Below are positions 1 through 5,593 of a stretch of DNA of 5,593 nucleotides, in pieces; positions within the stretch are counted from its first letter, which is position 1; the number at the start of each line of letters is the position of its first letter. Origin of the DNA: Halobacteriales archaeon SW_9_67_24 (GTDB lineage Archaea; Halobacteriota; Halobacteria; Halobacteriales; Halococcaceae); assembly GCA_003022685.1 (NCBI GenBank), contig PXSV01000100.1, positions 3,231-8,823 of the forward strand, in the 5' to 3' direction. The notes beneath the pieces were generated by a model that was given only the letters and a program-made list of their open reading frames with translations, was not told where the DNA came from and did not search any database. Position numbers and translations under genes: made by a program.

Positions 1-722
1 TGGTCGGTCATCTCCTCCCACGCCCGGTAGACCTCGTTGGTCGGTTCGCCCTCGTCGGCGATCCGGTCGGCCGCGCGGCCGGCGGCGTGGCCGAGTTCGG
101 CGACCGTCCCGGACCCGCCGGTCGAGCCGGGCTCCGCCTCCGCGTCCGGCTCCGTCCCCTCGTCGCGGCCGCGCCACACGACCGCGAGCCCACTGGCGAG
201 GACGACGAGGCCGACCACCACGGCGACCGCGGGCGGGTCGATCGCCACCGTCCGCGCCGCTTCCTCGGCCGAGCTACCGCCGCCGGGGAGCGCGGGTCGG
301 CTGCTGCCGAGGAACCCGGCACTCCCGTTCGTGGCGTTTCGACCCCCGCCGAAGAGCCGAGCGCCGGCCAGCAGTACGCCCATCACTCCGGCGAGAACGA
401 GCGATCCGACGATCACGATCCCGAGATCGCCGTAGCCGAGTTCGTCGCGCAGGTGGTACAGGCCGACCAGGAACGCCAGCACGAGCACGACCCCCAGGGC
501 CTGGAAGACGACCTGCGGGATCGAGGGGGTCACGGTGGCCTCGGCGGATGGGGGCTGTCCGAGGTCGAACCGGCTGCCGTCGAACACGCCGACGTCGCTG
601 CCGCCACCGCGACCGGCGTCGCCGCTCGCGTCCGTCGGGGTGTCGAGCGCCGCCGCACCGACCCCGAGTGCGAGAACGGCGAGGGCGGCGACCAGGGCGG
701 GGCCGAGCGCGTCGCGGTTCAC
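1..722 (-). CDS. DUF4129 domain-containing membrane protein (N-terminal part, runs off the left edge)
   Basis: The minus strand is open from 722 to the window edge, giving 240 residues with no stop. I start it at GTG 722-720 because the hydrophobic segment, a signal peptide or first membrane helix at about residues 5-26, begins right after; an upstream in-frame GTG (836-834) would only add a Ser/Pro/Arg-rich leader. Further membrane segments lie near residues 70-92, 100-124 and 165-183. A Gly/Asp/Glu-rich cytoplasmic linker follows, then NEVYRAWEEMTD at about 229-240, which I recognise as the start of the DUF4129 domain of haloarchaeal membrane proteins. The rest of that domain is outside the window. 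Biochemical function is unknown; from family knowledge, such genes often sit beside DUF58, MoxR-type ATPase or transglutaminase-like genes, which would lie to the left. No Shine-Dalgarno is seen before the GTG, so translation may be leaderless. Confidence 0.77.
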   Translation of the reverse strand, partial: MNRDALGPALVAALAVLALGVGAAALDTPTDASGDAGRGGGSDVGVFDGSRFDLGQPPSAEATVTPSIPQVVFQALGVVLVLAFLVGLYHLRDELGYGDLGIVIVGSLVLAGVMGVLLAGARLFGGGRNATNGSAGFLGSSRPALPGGGSSAEEAARTVAIDPPAVAVVVGLVVLASGLAVVWRGRDEGTEPDAEAEPGSTGGSGTVAELGHAAGRAADRIADEGEPTNEVYRAWEEMTD

Positions 723-1032
723 GTTCGGAGGGCGGACTGCCGGCGTGTTGAACGTTCCGCCGCCCGCGCTGTCGGGGGCGGGCCGCGGCGATCGGGACGA
801 CGACGGTAACCGCGACGGGCTCGAAATCTCTGACACTGAAACGGAGACGAATGTTTTATTCGGCAAGGGGTCGTCGCGTCGGCCGAATGAGACGAAATCG
901 GCACTCGATAACCGAGCGGGCGGTCGCCGCTGCAATCGGGCCCGCCGCTTCGACGGGACGCGGGGTGGATGGTCGTTGCAGACGGAAACCGCACTGTCGA
1001 TCGCGCCGACGCGCCGCGACGGGGTGGCGCTG
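723..1032. other. Divergent intergenic region, no gene seen
   Basis: These 310 bases separate the minus-strand DUF4129 gene from the plus-strand ABC operon. Open frames crossing it, including an in-frame upstream extension of the first ATPase, encode Arg/Ser/Pro-rich sequence with no domain features and look like chance open frames in GC-rich DNA. The only AT-rich stretch is at about 850-860. The region probably holds the promoters of both flanking genes. Confidence 0.6.
846..863. promoter_or_regulatory. AT-rich TATA-like core with an inverted repeat, between divergent genes
   Basis: The sequence CGAAT GTTTT ATTCG at 848-862 is a perfect 5-bp inverted repeat around a five-base spacer. Its centre contains TTTTATT (854-860), a plausible haloarchaeal TATA box on the plus strand; on the minus strand the same bases read AATAAAAC. 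Archaeal TATA boxes lie roughly 25-30 bases upstream of transcription start, so plus-strand transcription would begin near 880-887 with an untranslated leader of about 150 bases. Minus-strand transcription would start near 825-830. The inverted repeat could be an operator overlapping the TATA box. This is a pattern-based guess with no transcript data. Confidence 0.35.
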
Positions 1033-2016
1033 ATGTCGGCGATCGAACTCAACAACGTCACGAAGCGCTTCGGCAGCGTTAGCGCGCTCGAAAACTGCGA
1101 TCTCGACGTCCGCGAGGGCGAGATCTACGGCTTCCTCGGGCCGAACGGGGCGGGCAAGTCGACCACGATCAACGTGTTGCTGGATTTCATCCGGCCGACC
1201 GGCGGCACCGCGCGGGTGCTCGGCCACGACACCCAGGCCGAAAGCCAGCGGATCCGCGAGCGCGTCGGCGTTCTCCCCGAGGGGTTCGACGTCTACGACC
1301 GGCTGACCGGCCGCCAGCATCTCGAGTTCGCCATCGACTCGAAAAACACGAACGACGATCCCGACGCCCTCGCCGAGCGCGTGGGGATCGCCGACGCGAT
1401 CGACCGGAAGGCCGGTGGGTACTCGAAGGGGATGGCCCAACGGCTGGTGCTCGGGATGGCGCTCGTCGGCCAGCCCGACCTGTTGATCCTCGACGAGCCC
1501 TCCACGGGGCTGGACCCGAACGGCGCGCGCGAGATGCGCGAGATCATCCGGGCCGAGAACGACCGCGGCGCGACGGTGTTCTTTTCGAGTCACATCCTCG
1601 GTCAGGTCGACGCGATCTGCGACCGGGTGGGCATTCTCCGTGGGGGCGAGCTCGTCGCCGAGGACACCGTCGAGGGGCTGCGCGAGGCGACCAGCGCGGA
1701 AGCGACTCTCGCCGTCGAGGTCGATCGCGTTCCCGACGGCGTGCTGGAGGACGTGCGCGAACTTCCGTCGGTTTCGGAAGCGAGGGTCGAGGACACCACG
1801 ATCCGGGCGTCGTGTGACGATGCCGCGAAAACGAAGGTGATCCGGACGATCGAGGACGCCGGCGCGACCGTCGAGGACTTCTCGACCGAGGACGCCTCAC
1901 TGGAGGAGCTGTTCGCGTCCTACACCGACGACGGGACCGATCGGTCGACCGGCGGGACCGGCGGGCCCGACGGGACGGATGACCGGGTCGGCGAGCACGA
2001 GGAGGCGCGGACATGA
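1033..2016 (+). CDS. ABC-2 type transporter ATP-binding protein (first ATPase)
   Basis: A 327-residue cytoplasmic ATPase that would power the membrane protein encoded just downstream. Walker A GPNGAGKST is at residues 36-44 (Lys42). The Q-loop position reads PEG (82-84), with Glu where classic ABC proteins have Gln, as is common in ABC-2 exporter ATPases. The signature is YSKGM (130-134), Walker B is LLILDEP (150-156) with catalytic Glu155, the D-loop follows, and the switch histidine is His187. Residues from about 210 to 298 form a C-terminal domain like that of other long exporter ATPases (DUF4162-like). The last 30 residues are a Gly/Asp/Thr-rich acidic tail. I chose ATG 1033 because homology to the ABC fold starts immediately (IELNNVTKRFG); GTG 1024 in frame is possible. 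A weak GGGGTGG lies at 1021-1027. The stop overlaps the next start by four bases (ATGA), implying coupled translation. Substrate unknown. Confidence 0.95.
   Translation: MSAIELNNVTKRFGSVSALENCDLDVREGEIYGFLGPNGAGKSTTINVLLDFIRPTGGTARVLGHDTQAESQRIRERVGVLPEGFDVYDRLTGRQHLEFAIDSKNTNDDPDALAERVGIADAIDRKAGGYSKGMAQRLVLGMALVGQPDLLILDEPSTGLDPNGAREMREIIRAENDRGATVFFSSHILGQVDAICDRVGILRGGELVAEDTVEGLREATSAEATLAVEVDRVPDGVLEDVRELPSVSEARVEDTTIRASCDDAAKTKVIRTIEDAGATVEDFSTEDASLEELFASYTDDGTDRSTGGTGGPDGTDDRVGEHEEART
1929..1976 (+). repeat. Degenerate 9-base repeats inside the first ATPase tail
   Basis: CGACGGGAC occurs at 1929-1937 and 1968-1976, and two variants, CGGCGGGAC (1950-1958) and CGGCGGGCC (1959-1967), lie directly before the second copy. 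The last three are contiguous. In the coding frame they contribute DGT, GGT, GGP and DGT to the flexible acidic tail. This looks like small-scale slippage expansion in a linker under weak constraint. Confidence 0.6.
2000..2005 (+). promoter_or_regulatory. Shine-Dalgarno site for the first permease
   Basis: AGGAGG lies seven bases before the ATG at 2013, inside the 3' end of the ATPase gene. It matches the complement of the archaeal 16S rRNA 3' end. With the ATGA stop-start overlap, it supports the ATG at 2013 and coupled translation of ATPase and permease. Confidence 0.7.
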
Positions 2017-2900
2017 GCACGCTCGCAGTCGCGCGGAAGGACTTCAGCGACGCGGTTCGGTCGCGGTCGCTGCTCGCGCTCGTGGCGCTGTTCGTGCTCT
2101 TCGCCGCCGGCGCGACCTACCTCGTCGCGGACGTCCTCGGTGGCGGCGGGGGTCCCGAGGGGGTGCCGGCGGTGTTCGGGCTGTTCATCTCGCTGATCTT
2201 CCCGATCACGGTGCTCGTGCCGCTGATCGGTGTGATGACCGGCTACAAGTCGATCGTGGGCGAACGCGAGAGCGGCAGCGTGAAGCTGTTGCTCTCGTTG
2301 CCCCATACGCGCCGCGACGTGGTGGCCGGGAAGACGATCGGCCGGATCGCGGTGTTCGCGGTCGCCATCATCGTGGGGTTCGCGGTCGCGGCAGTGATCG
2401 CGTTCGTGTCCTACGACACCTTCCCGGCTGTCGAGTACGCAGGGTTCACGCTGATGACGATCGTGTTCGGGGTGGTGTATCTGGTCTTCGCGGTTGGAAT
2501 GTCGGCCGCGACCGGTTCGACGTCGGTCGCGCTCTGGCTCTCGCTCGGCTTCTTCGCGCTGTTTCAGTTCCTCTGGGGGTTCGTCGTCAACCTGTTCGTC
2601 TGGGTCGTCAACGGGTTCAGTAGTCCCGAGAACTTCTCGATCGTCAGCGGGTACTTCTCCATCGAGCAGGGGACGGTCGTCGCCCCCGACTGGTATCGGC
2701 TCGTGACGAGTCTCAGCCCGAGCAACGCGTACCAGAGCGCGCTCGGGACGTTCTTCACCCAGGACCTGAACTTCGGTCTCGGCCGATCGGGGTCGGTGCC
2801 GTACTACCTCCAGGACTGGTTCGGGTTCGTTGTTCTCGCCATCTGGCTGGTCGTGCCGCTACTGCTCGGCTACTCCCGATTCCGCCGTAGCGACCTGTAG
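2013..2900 (+). CDS. ABC-2 type transporter permease, NosY-like fold
   Basis: A 295-residue integral membrane protein, the likely translocation subunit for the ATPase just upstream. A basic amphipathic N-terminus (residues 1-18, with RKDFSDAVRSRS) precedes about six membrane helices near 19-39, 52-76, 109-132, 143-166, 172-199 and 270-288. After the second helix comes GERESGSVKLLLSLPHTRRD (83-102), the conserved cytoplasmic coupling segment of NosY-like ABC-2 permeases. A polar, probably external loop of about 65 residues (203-268), containing LSPSNAYQ, lies before the last helix, and the protein ends in a short basic tail. Length and topology are normal for the family. Export of a small or lipophilic compound is a typical role for such pairs, but no substrate is evident, and nothing here ties it to the nitrous oxide reductase system. 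The start is fixed by AGGAGG and the four-base overlap. Confidence 0.92.
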   Translation: MSTLAVARKDFSDAVRSRSLLALVALFVLFAAGATYLVADVLGGGGGPEGVPAVFGLFISLIFPITVLVPLIGVMTGYKSIVGERESGSVKLLLSLPHTRRDVVAGKTIGRIAVFAVAIIVGFAVAAVIAFVSYDTFPAVEYAGFTLMTIVFGVVYLVFAVGMSAATGSTSVALWLSLGFFALFQFLWGFVVNLFVWVVNGFSSPENFSIVSGYFSIEQGTVVAPDWYRLVTSLSPSNAYQSALGTFFTQDLNFGLGRSGSVPYYLQDWFGFVVLAIWLVVPLLLGYSRFRRSDL

Positions 2901-2924
2901 TTCGATTCCCGTCCTCTCCTCACG

Positions 2925-3557
2925 ATGTACGCCATCGAAACGACCGACCTCACGAAACGCTACGATTCGACGACCGCGGTCGAGGACCTCGACCTCGCCA
3001 TCCCCGAAGGGGTCGTGTACGGCTTTTTGGGTCCGAACGGCGCGGGCAAGACAACCACGATGCGGATGCTGACGACGCTGACGAAACCGACGAGTGGCTC
3101 CGCAGCGATTGCGGGTCACTCGGTCACGACCCGCGACGACGTGGTTGGACACATCGGCTATCTCCCCGAAGAACCGCCGCTGTACGACGAGATATCGACG
3201 TACTCGAAGGGGATGAAACAGAAGACCGGGATCATCCAGGCGCTGCTCCACGATCCCGACGTGGTGTTCCTCGACGAGCCTACTTCGGGGCTCGATCCAC
3301 GGGCTGCACGAACGGTCCGAAACACGATCGCGGAGCTAGTCGCGGGCGACACCACGGTGTTCCTCTCGACGCACATCCTCCCCGTCGTGGAGGAACTCGC
3401 CAACGAGGTGGGGGTACTCTACGAGGGCGAGCTGGTCGCCGAGGGACCGCCCGACGCGCTGACCGAGCGGATGGAGACCGGTGCGGAGAGCACCCTCGAA
3501 GACGTGTTCCTCGAAGTAACCGGCGGCCGGGAAGACGCCGCTCCCGAGCATGAGTGA
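2925..3557 (+). CDS. ABC-2 type transporter ATP-binding protein (second ATPase), with a shortened helical subdomain
   Basis: A 210-residue ATPase starting MYAIETTDLTKRY, with ATG 24 bases after the previous stop. Walker A GPNGAGKTT is at 36-44 (Lys42), YLPEE at 79-83 in the Q-loop position, signature YSKGM at 93-97, Walker B VVFLDEP at 113-119 with Glu118, and switch His150. It ends with TLEDVFLEVT (190-199), the usual end of haloarchaeal ATPases of this type. The oddity is spacing: PE and the signature Tyr are 11 residues apart here but 47 in the first ATPase. About 36 residues of the helical subdomain that normally docks on the permease are gone, with the frame intact. This may be a genuine deletion, making a weak or altered ATPase, or an assembly error. 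No Shine-Dalgarno is seen; the leader is C/T-rich. It overlaps the next gene by eight bases, so that permease is its expected partner. Substrate unknown. Confidence 0.88.
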   Translation: MYAIETTDLTKRYDSTTAVEDLDLAIPEGVVYGFLGPNGAGKTTTMRMLTTLTKPTSGSAAIAGHSVTTRDDVVGHIGYLPEEPPLYDEISTYSKGMKQKTGIIQALLHDPDVVFLDEPTSGLDPRAARTVRNTIAELVAGDTTVFLSTHILPVVEELANEVGVLYEGELVAEGPPDALTERMETGAESTLEDVFLEVTGGREDAAPEHE

Positions 3558-5346
3558 GGCGGGCTGGCTCGGTCACGGCCTCCGGATCGGGGTCGTGGAG
3601 TTCCGGCGCACGGTACGGGGGATGCGCCGGAACAAGGGCCGACTCGCGGTGCTCGTCGTCGCCGTCGGGTTCTGGACGCTCATGATCGCCGGGCTCGGCG
3701 TGCTGTTCGCCGATCAGCTCCGCTCGCTCGACACGCCGATCGCGCTGCCGGCGAGCGTTCGCGGGACGGCGGCGCTGTCGTGGGTGTTCGGCGTGTACAT
3801 CGTCGGCCAGCGTGTCCTGGGCCAGCACAACCACGTCGATGGCGAGGCAGGGATGCTGACCACGGTTTCGGCGCGGAGCGTCGCCTGTGGGCTGGTGATC
3901 GCCGAACTCCTCCGAGCGGCGTCGTACCTCCTCGCCCCGCTGCTCGTCATCACTGGGGTAGTGATCTACGTCTTCGGCACGCCGTTCGGTCTCGCGACGA
4001 TCCCGCTCGCCGCCGGGCTGTTCGCGCTCACCGCGACGATCGTCGGGAGCGGGCTCGGCTACGCCGGTGCGTTGCTGGTGGCGCGGTCGCGGTTCGTCGC
4101 GCGGTACAAGACGATCATCGGCGGCGCGATCGTGCTGGTCTTCTTCGGTGGGTACGCTGCGGTCGTGTTCTTCGCGCCGGGTGAACTCGGGATCACGCCG
4201 GCGCTGCTCGCGTGGCTTCCCGTGGGGTGGTACGTCGATCTCGCCGCGATCGGCTCGCCGCTCACGTTCTCGACGGGCCGAGTCGCGGGCGTGCTCGTCG
4301 CCACCCTCGTCGTGCTCGGGGGTGGCGGCTGGGCGATCGAACGGCTGACGACTGCGCTCTGGTTCGCCGATCCGGTCGACCCGACACGGGACGAGGCCGA
4401 CAACGCCGCCGACGCACACACTGCCCCCGCCTCCAGCGAATCGACCGCGAGCGGTACAAGCCCGCTGACGGCGGCGCTCGGCCCCTTCGGGTCGGCGATC
4501 CCGGCAGGTGCGAGCCGGCCGACCCGTCGCGTCGCGGCGAAGGCCCTCGTCCGGACGTGGCGCAATCCGAGTCGACTCACGATCCTCCTCACGCCGGTCG
4601 TGATCGCGGTGATCTCGGTGTTCAACGCCGCCCAGTTCGGCGCGGCGTTCGCGGTCGCGCCGGTGGCGATCGCCCTCCTGGTCCCGTGGCTCGCGGGCGC
4701 GACGTTCGGGCTGAACCCGTTCGGCGACGAGGGCGTGGTGCTGCCGGCGACCCTGACTGGCGCGATCTCCGGCGGGGCGTTCGTCCGGGGGCTCGCGCTC
4801 CCGGGACTGGTCGCCGGTCTCCCGTTGACGGTCGCGCTCACGCTCGCCGCCGGGTGGTTCAGTCCCTATTCGACGCTCGAACTCGCCGGCCTCGCTGGTC
4901 TCGGTTGCGTCCTCGTCGCCGCCGCGGTCGGGCTCGCACCCGCCATCGGGATGCGGATTCCCCGATTCAGCACGTTCAGCGTCCGCGGGAGTCGCGACGT
5001 GGTGCCGCCGAGCATCACTGCCGGGATCGTCTACACGCTCGCGCTCGTCGGCCCCGGCGTCCTCGCGGCGGTCGCCCTGGTCGTGCCCGCGCTGCTGCGT
5101 GGCTTTCTCGCTGCACTGGGGAGCGGCGTGGTCCCGTTCGTGCTGCGGTGGCTCGGCGAGCGTGGCGTGCCGCTCATGGCCGCGCCAGCAGGGTGGTTCG
5201 AGGGGGTCGGCCCCGCGATCCGCGGCCTGGCGACGATCGAGGTGCGGGCGGTCGGCTACGCACTCCCGATACTGGTGCTGCTCGTCGGCGGTTTCATTGC
5301 GTATCGCGCCGCGGCGCGCCGGTTCGACGCGTACGAGATCACTTGA
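3550..5346 (+). CDS. Large ABC transporter permease, two fused membrane halves
   Basis: A 598-residue, very hydrophobic protein, about twice the size of the first permease and the expected membrane partner of the ATPase it overlaps (ATGAGTGA, eight bases). I estimate ten to twelve membrane helices. The first half starts with a basic amphipathic stretch, VRGMRRNKGRL (22-32), followed by helices from about 33 to 268. A polar, acidic and Ser/Thr/Ala-rich linker runs from about 271 to 327. The second half restarts with a similar basic stretch, VRTWRNPSRL (334-343), followed by further helices, and the protein ends RRFDAYEIT. That layout suggests two ABC-2 half-permeases fused in one chain. The best-supported start is ATG 3550, the first in frame and coupled to the upstream stop. 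An antisense open frame covering most of this gene is compositional. No substrate can be read from sequence. Confidence 0.88.
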   Translation: MSEAGWLGHGLRIGVVEFRRTVRGMRRNKGRLAVLVVAVGFWTLMIAGLGVLFADQLRSLDTPIALPASVRGTAALSWVFGVYIVGQRVLGQHNHVDGEAGMLTTVSARSVACGLVIAELLRAASYLLAPLLVITGVVIYVFGTPFGLATIPLAAGLFALTATIVGSGLGYAGALLVARSRFVARYKTIIGGAIVLVFFGGYAAVVFFAPGELGITPALLAWLPVGWYVDLAAIGSPLTFSTGRVAGVLVATLVVLGGGGWAIERLTTALWFADPVDPTRDEADNAADAHTAPASSESTASGTSPLTAALGPFGSAIPAGASRPTRRVAAKALVRTWRNPSRLTILLTPVVIAVISVFNAAQFGAAFAVAPVAIALLVPWLAGATFGLNPFGDEGVVLPATLTGAISGGAFVRGLALPGLVAGLPLTVALTLAAGWFSPYSTLELAGLAGLGCVLVAAAVGLAPAIGMRIPRFSTFSVRGSRDVVPPSITAGIVYTLALVGPGVLAAVALVVPALLRGFLAALGSGVVPFVLRWLGERGVPLMAAPAGWFEGVGPAIRGLATIEVRAVGYALPILVLLVGGFIAYRAAARRFDAYEIT

Positions 5347-5418
5347 CGTCGCTCGTTCGTTCCTGTTCGTGGGCACCGCTAACTTAGGAGTGAACTCAGA
5401 GACGGACAGAGAGGTTTA
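5347..5418. other. Spacer after the ABC operon
   Basis: No gene is seen. The AT-richer patches CTAACTTAGG (5379-5388) and GTTTAGA (5414-5420) are the only TATA-like candidates that could drive transcription into the hairpin array to the right. Both are poor matches to the haloarchaeal consensus. No clear oligo-T terminator follows the operon stop. Confidence 0.35.
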
Positions 5419-5449
5419 GAAAGCCCCCGACGCGCTCGGCTTCTGCTCG

Positions 5450-5464
5450 CGGGCCGCAGGCCCG
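5450..5464. repeat. Hairpin 1 of the array
   Basis: CGGGCC / GGCCCG, a perfect 6-bp stem with a GCA loop. Confidence 0.75.
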
Positions 5465-5475
5465 ATCGCATGGTC

Positions 5476-5496
5476 CGAGGGATCTTTGATCCCTCG
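5476..5496. repeat. Hairpin 2 of the array
   Basis: CGAGGGATC / GATCCCTCG, a perfect 9-bp stem with a TTT loop. Confidence 0.85.
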
Positions 5497-5518
5497 CTAC
5501 CCGCGACTCGCTGTCGTT

Positions 5519-5540
5519 CGAAGGCGCGAAGCGCCTTTCG
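5519..5540. repeat. Hairpin 3 of the array
   Basis: AAGGCGC / GCGCCTT is a perfect 7-bp stem (5521-5537) with a GAA loop. It extends to CGAAGGCGC / GCGCCTTTCG if one T is bulged. Confidence 0.82.
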
Positions 5541-5547
5541 TGATCTT

Positions 5548-5570
5548 CAAAAGAGCCTCCGGCTCTTTTG
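5548..5570. repeat. Hairpin 4 of the array
   Basis: CAAAAGAGCC / GGCTCTTTTG, a perfect 10-bp stem with a TCC loop, extendable by a T:G and a T:A pair. It is the strongest hairpin in the array. Only four T residues lie in the 3' arm and no T-run follows, so it is a poor match to a simple intrinsic terminator. Confidence 0.87.
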
Positions 5571-5578
5571 GACCTCGC

Positions 5579-5593
5579 GGGACCTCCGGTCTC
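5579..5593. repeat. Hairpin 5 of the array, at the right edge
   Basis: GACC / GGTC with a TCC loop. With a G:T and a G:C pair outside, it becomes a 6-bp stem reaching the last base of the window, so it may be longer. Confidence 0.55.

Larger units (their letters stand above)
5419..5593. repeat. Array of consecutive triloop hairpins, continuing past the right edge
   Basis: From about 5450 to the edge there are five inverted repeats in a row, centred near 5457, 5486, 5529, 5559 and 5586. All have a three-base loop (GCA, TTT, GAA, TCC, TCC) closed by a C:G pair, but the stems differ. A weaker imperfect hairpin lies at 5421-5442 (AAGCC against GGCTT) and a short one at 5504-5516 (CGAC/GTCG). CTCGCGGG occurs at 5446-5453 and again at 5574-5581, and CCCGCGA (5500-5506) is complementary to most of both, so alternative longer-range pairing is possible. 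From memory, unverified, similar hairpin-rich stretches recur in haloarchaeal genomes, often near gene ends. It may be a dispersed repeat, a structured RNA or a processing/termination region. Confidence 0.7.

Noticed and set aside
750..757. Perfect palindrome GAACGTTC near the DUF4129 start, with ACGTTC again at 721-726
   Set aside because: Short; the second copy lies at the start codon. It could be a half-site pair but is weak and unsupported by any other signal.
87..809. 240-codon plus-strand open frame over the DUF4129 gene
   Set aside because: Low-complexity Arg/Gly/Ala/Glu product with no recognisable family; the minus strand gives clear membrane helices and a DUF4129 start in the same interval.
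535..1032. Upstream in-frame extension of the first ATPase
   Set aside because: The extension overlaps the opposite-strand gene and the promoter region and encodes Arg/Ser/Pro-rich sequence; ABC homology starts right at ATG 1033.
856..1593. 245-codon minus-strand open frame over the first ATPase
   Set aside because: It is the reverse-strand shadow of an ATPase gene with intact Walker motifs and shows no features of its own.
1033..2900. Naming the first pair nosF/nosY
   Set aside because: The permease fold is NosY-like, but there is no nosD, nosZ or other copper/nitrous oxide reductase gene here; these families are used for many substrates.
3280..5376. 698-codon open frame on the minus strand
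   Set aside because: It is antisense to the large permease and its end overlaps the second ATPase. Its product is almost all Arg, Asp, Glu, Pro and His with no domain features, the usual antisense shadow of a GC-rich haloarchaeal gene.
4212..5387. 391-codon plus-strand open frame inside the large permease
   Set aside because: Arg-rich out-of-frame product without membrane segments, while the overlapping permease frame is strongly hydrophobic and coherent.
5548..5570. Intrinsic terminator of the ABC operon
   Set aside because: The hairpin lies about 200 bases past the operon stop, no T-run follows it, and it is one member of a larger hairpin array.
5419..5593. CRISPR array
   Set aside because: The hairpin stems differ from one another and there is no repeated unit with unique spacers.

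Overview
This window looks like the chromosome of a halophilic archaeon (class Halobacteria). It is GC-rich, its soluble proteins are rich in Asp and Glu, Ile is mostly ATC, and the families are typical of haloarchaea. I cannot name the genus from the sequence alone.

Layout, left to right. (1) Positions 1-722, minus strand: the N-terminal 240 codons of a membrane protein whose DUF4129-type C-terminal domain begins just before the left edge of the window. (2) Positions 723-1032: a divergent intergenic region whose one AT-rich patch, near 850-862, is the best candidate for promoter elements. (3) Positions 1033-5346, plus strand: four tightly packed genes in the order ABC ATPase, ABC-2 permease, ABC ATPase, large ABC permease. 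Overlaps of 4 and 8 bases within each pair and a gap of 24 bases between the pairs suggest one transcript. The layout reads as two ABC-2 type membrane transport systems in tandem; no substrate can be read from sequence. (4) Positions 5347-5593: no convincing gene, but a run of at least five consecutive hairpins from about 5450 to the right edge, each with a three-base loop closed by a C:G pair.

Two things stand out. The second ATPase keeps Walker A, signature, Walker B and the switch histidine, but is about 36 residues shorter than its neighbour exactly between the Q-loop region and the signature motif, so most of the helical subdomain that contacts the permease is absent. The hairpin array beyond the operon is a structured element, repeat or RNA-like, that no gene explains. 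No wholly new system is demonstrated here; the core is a recognisable double ABC-2 cassette.
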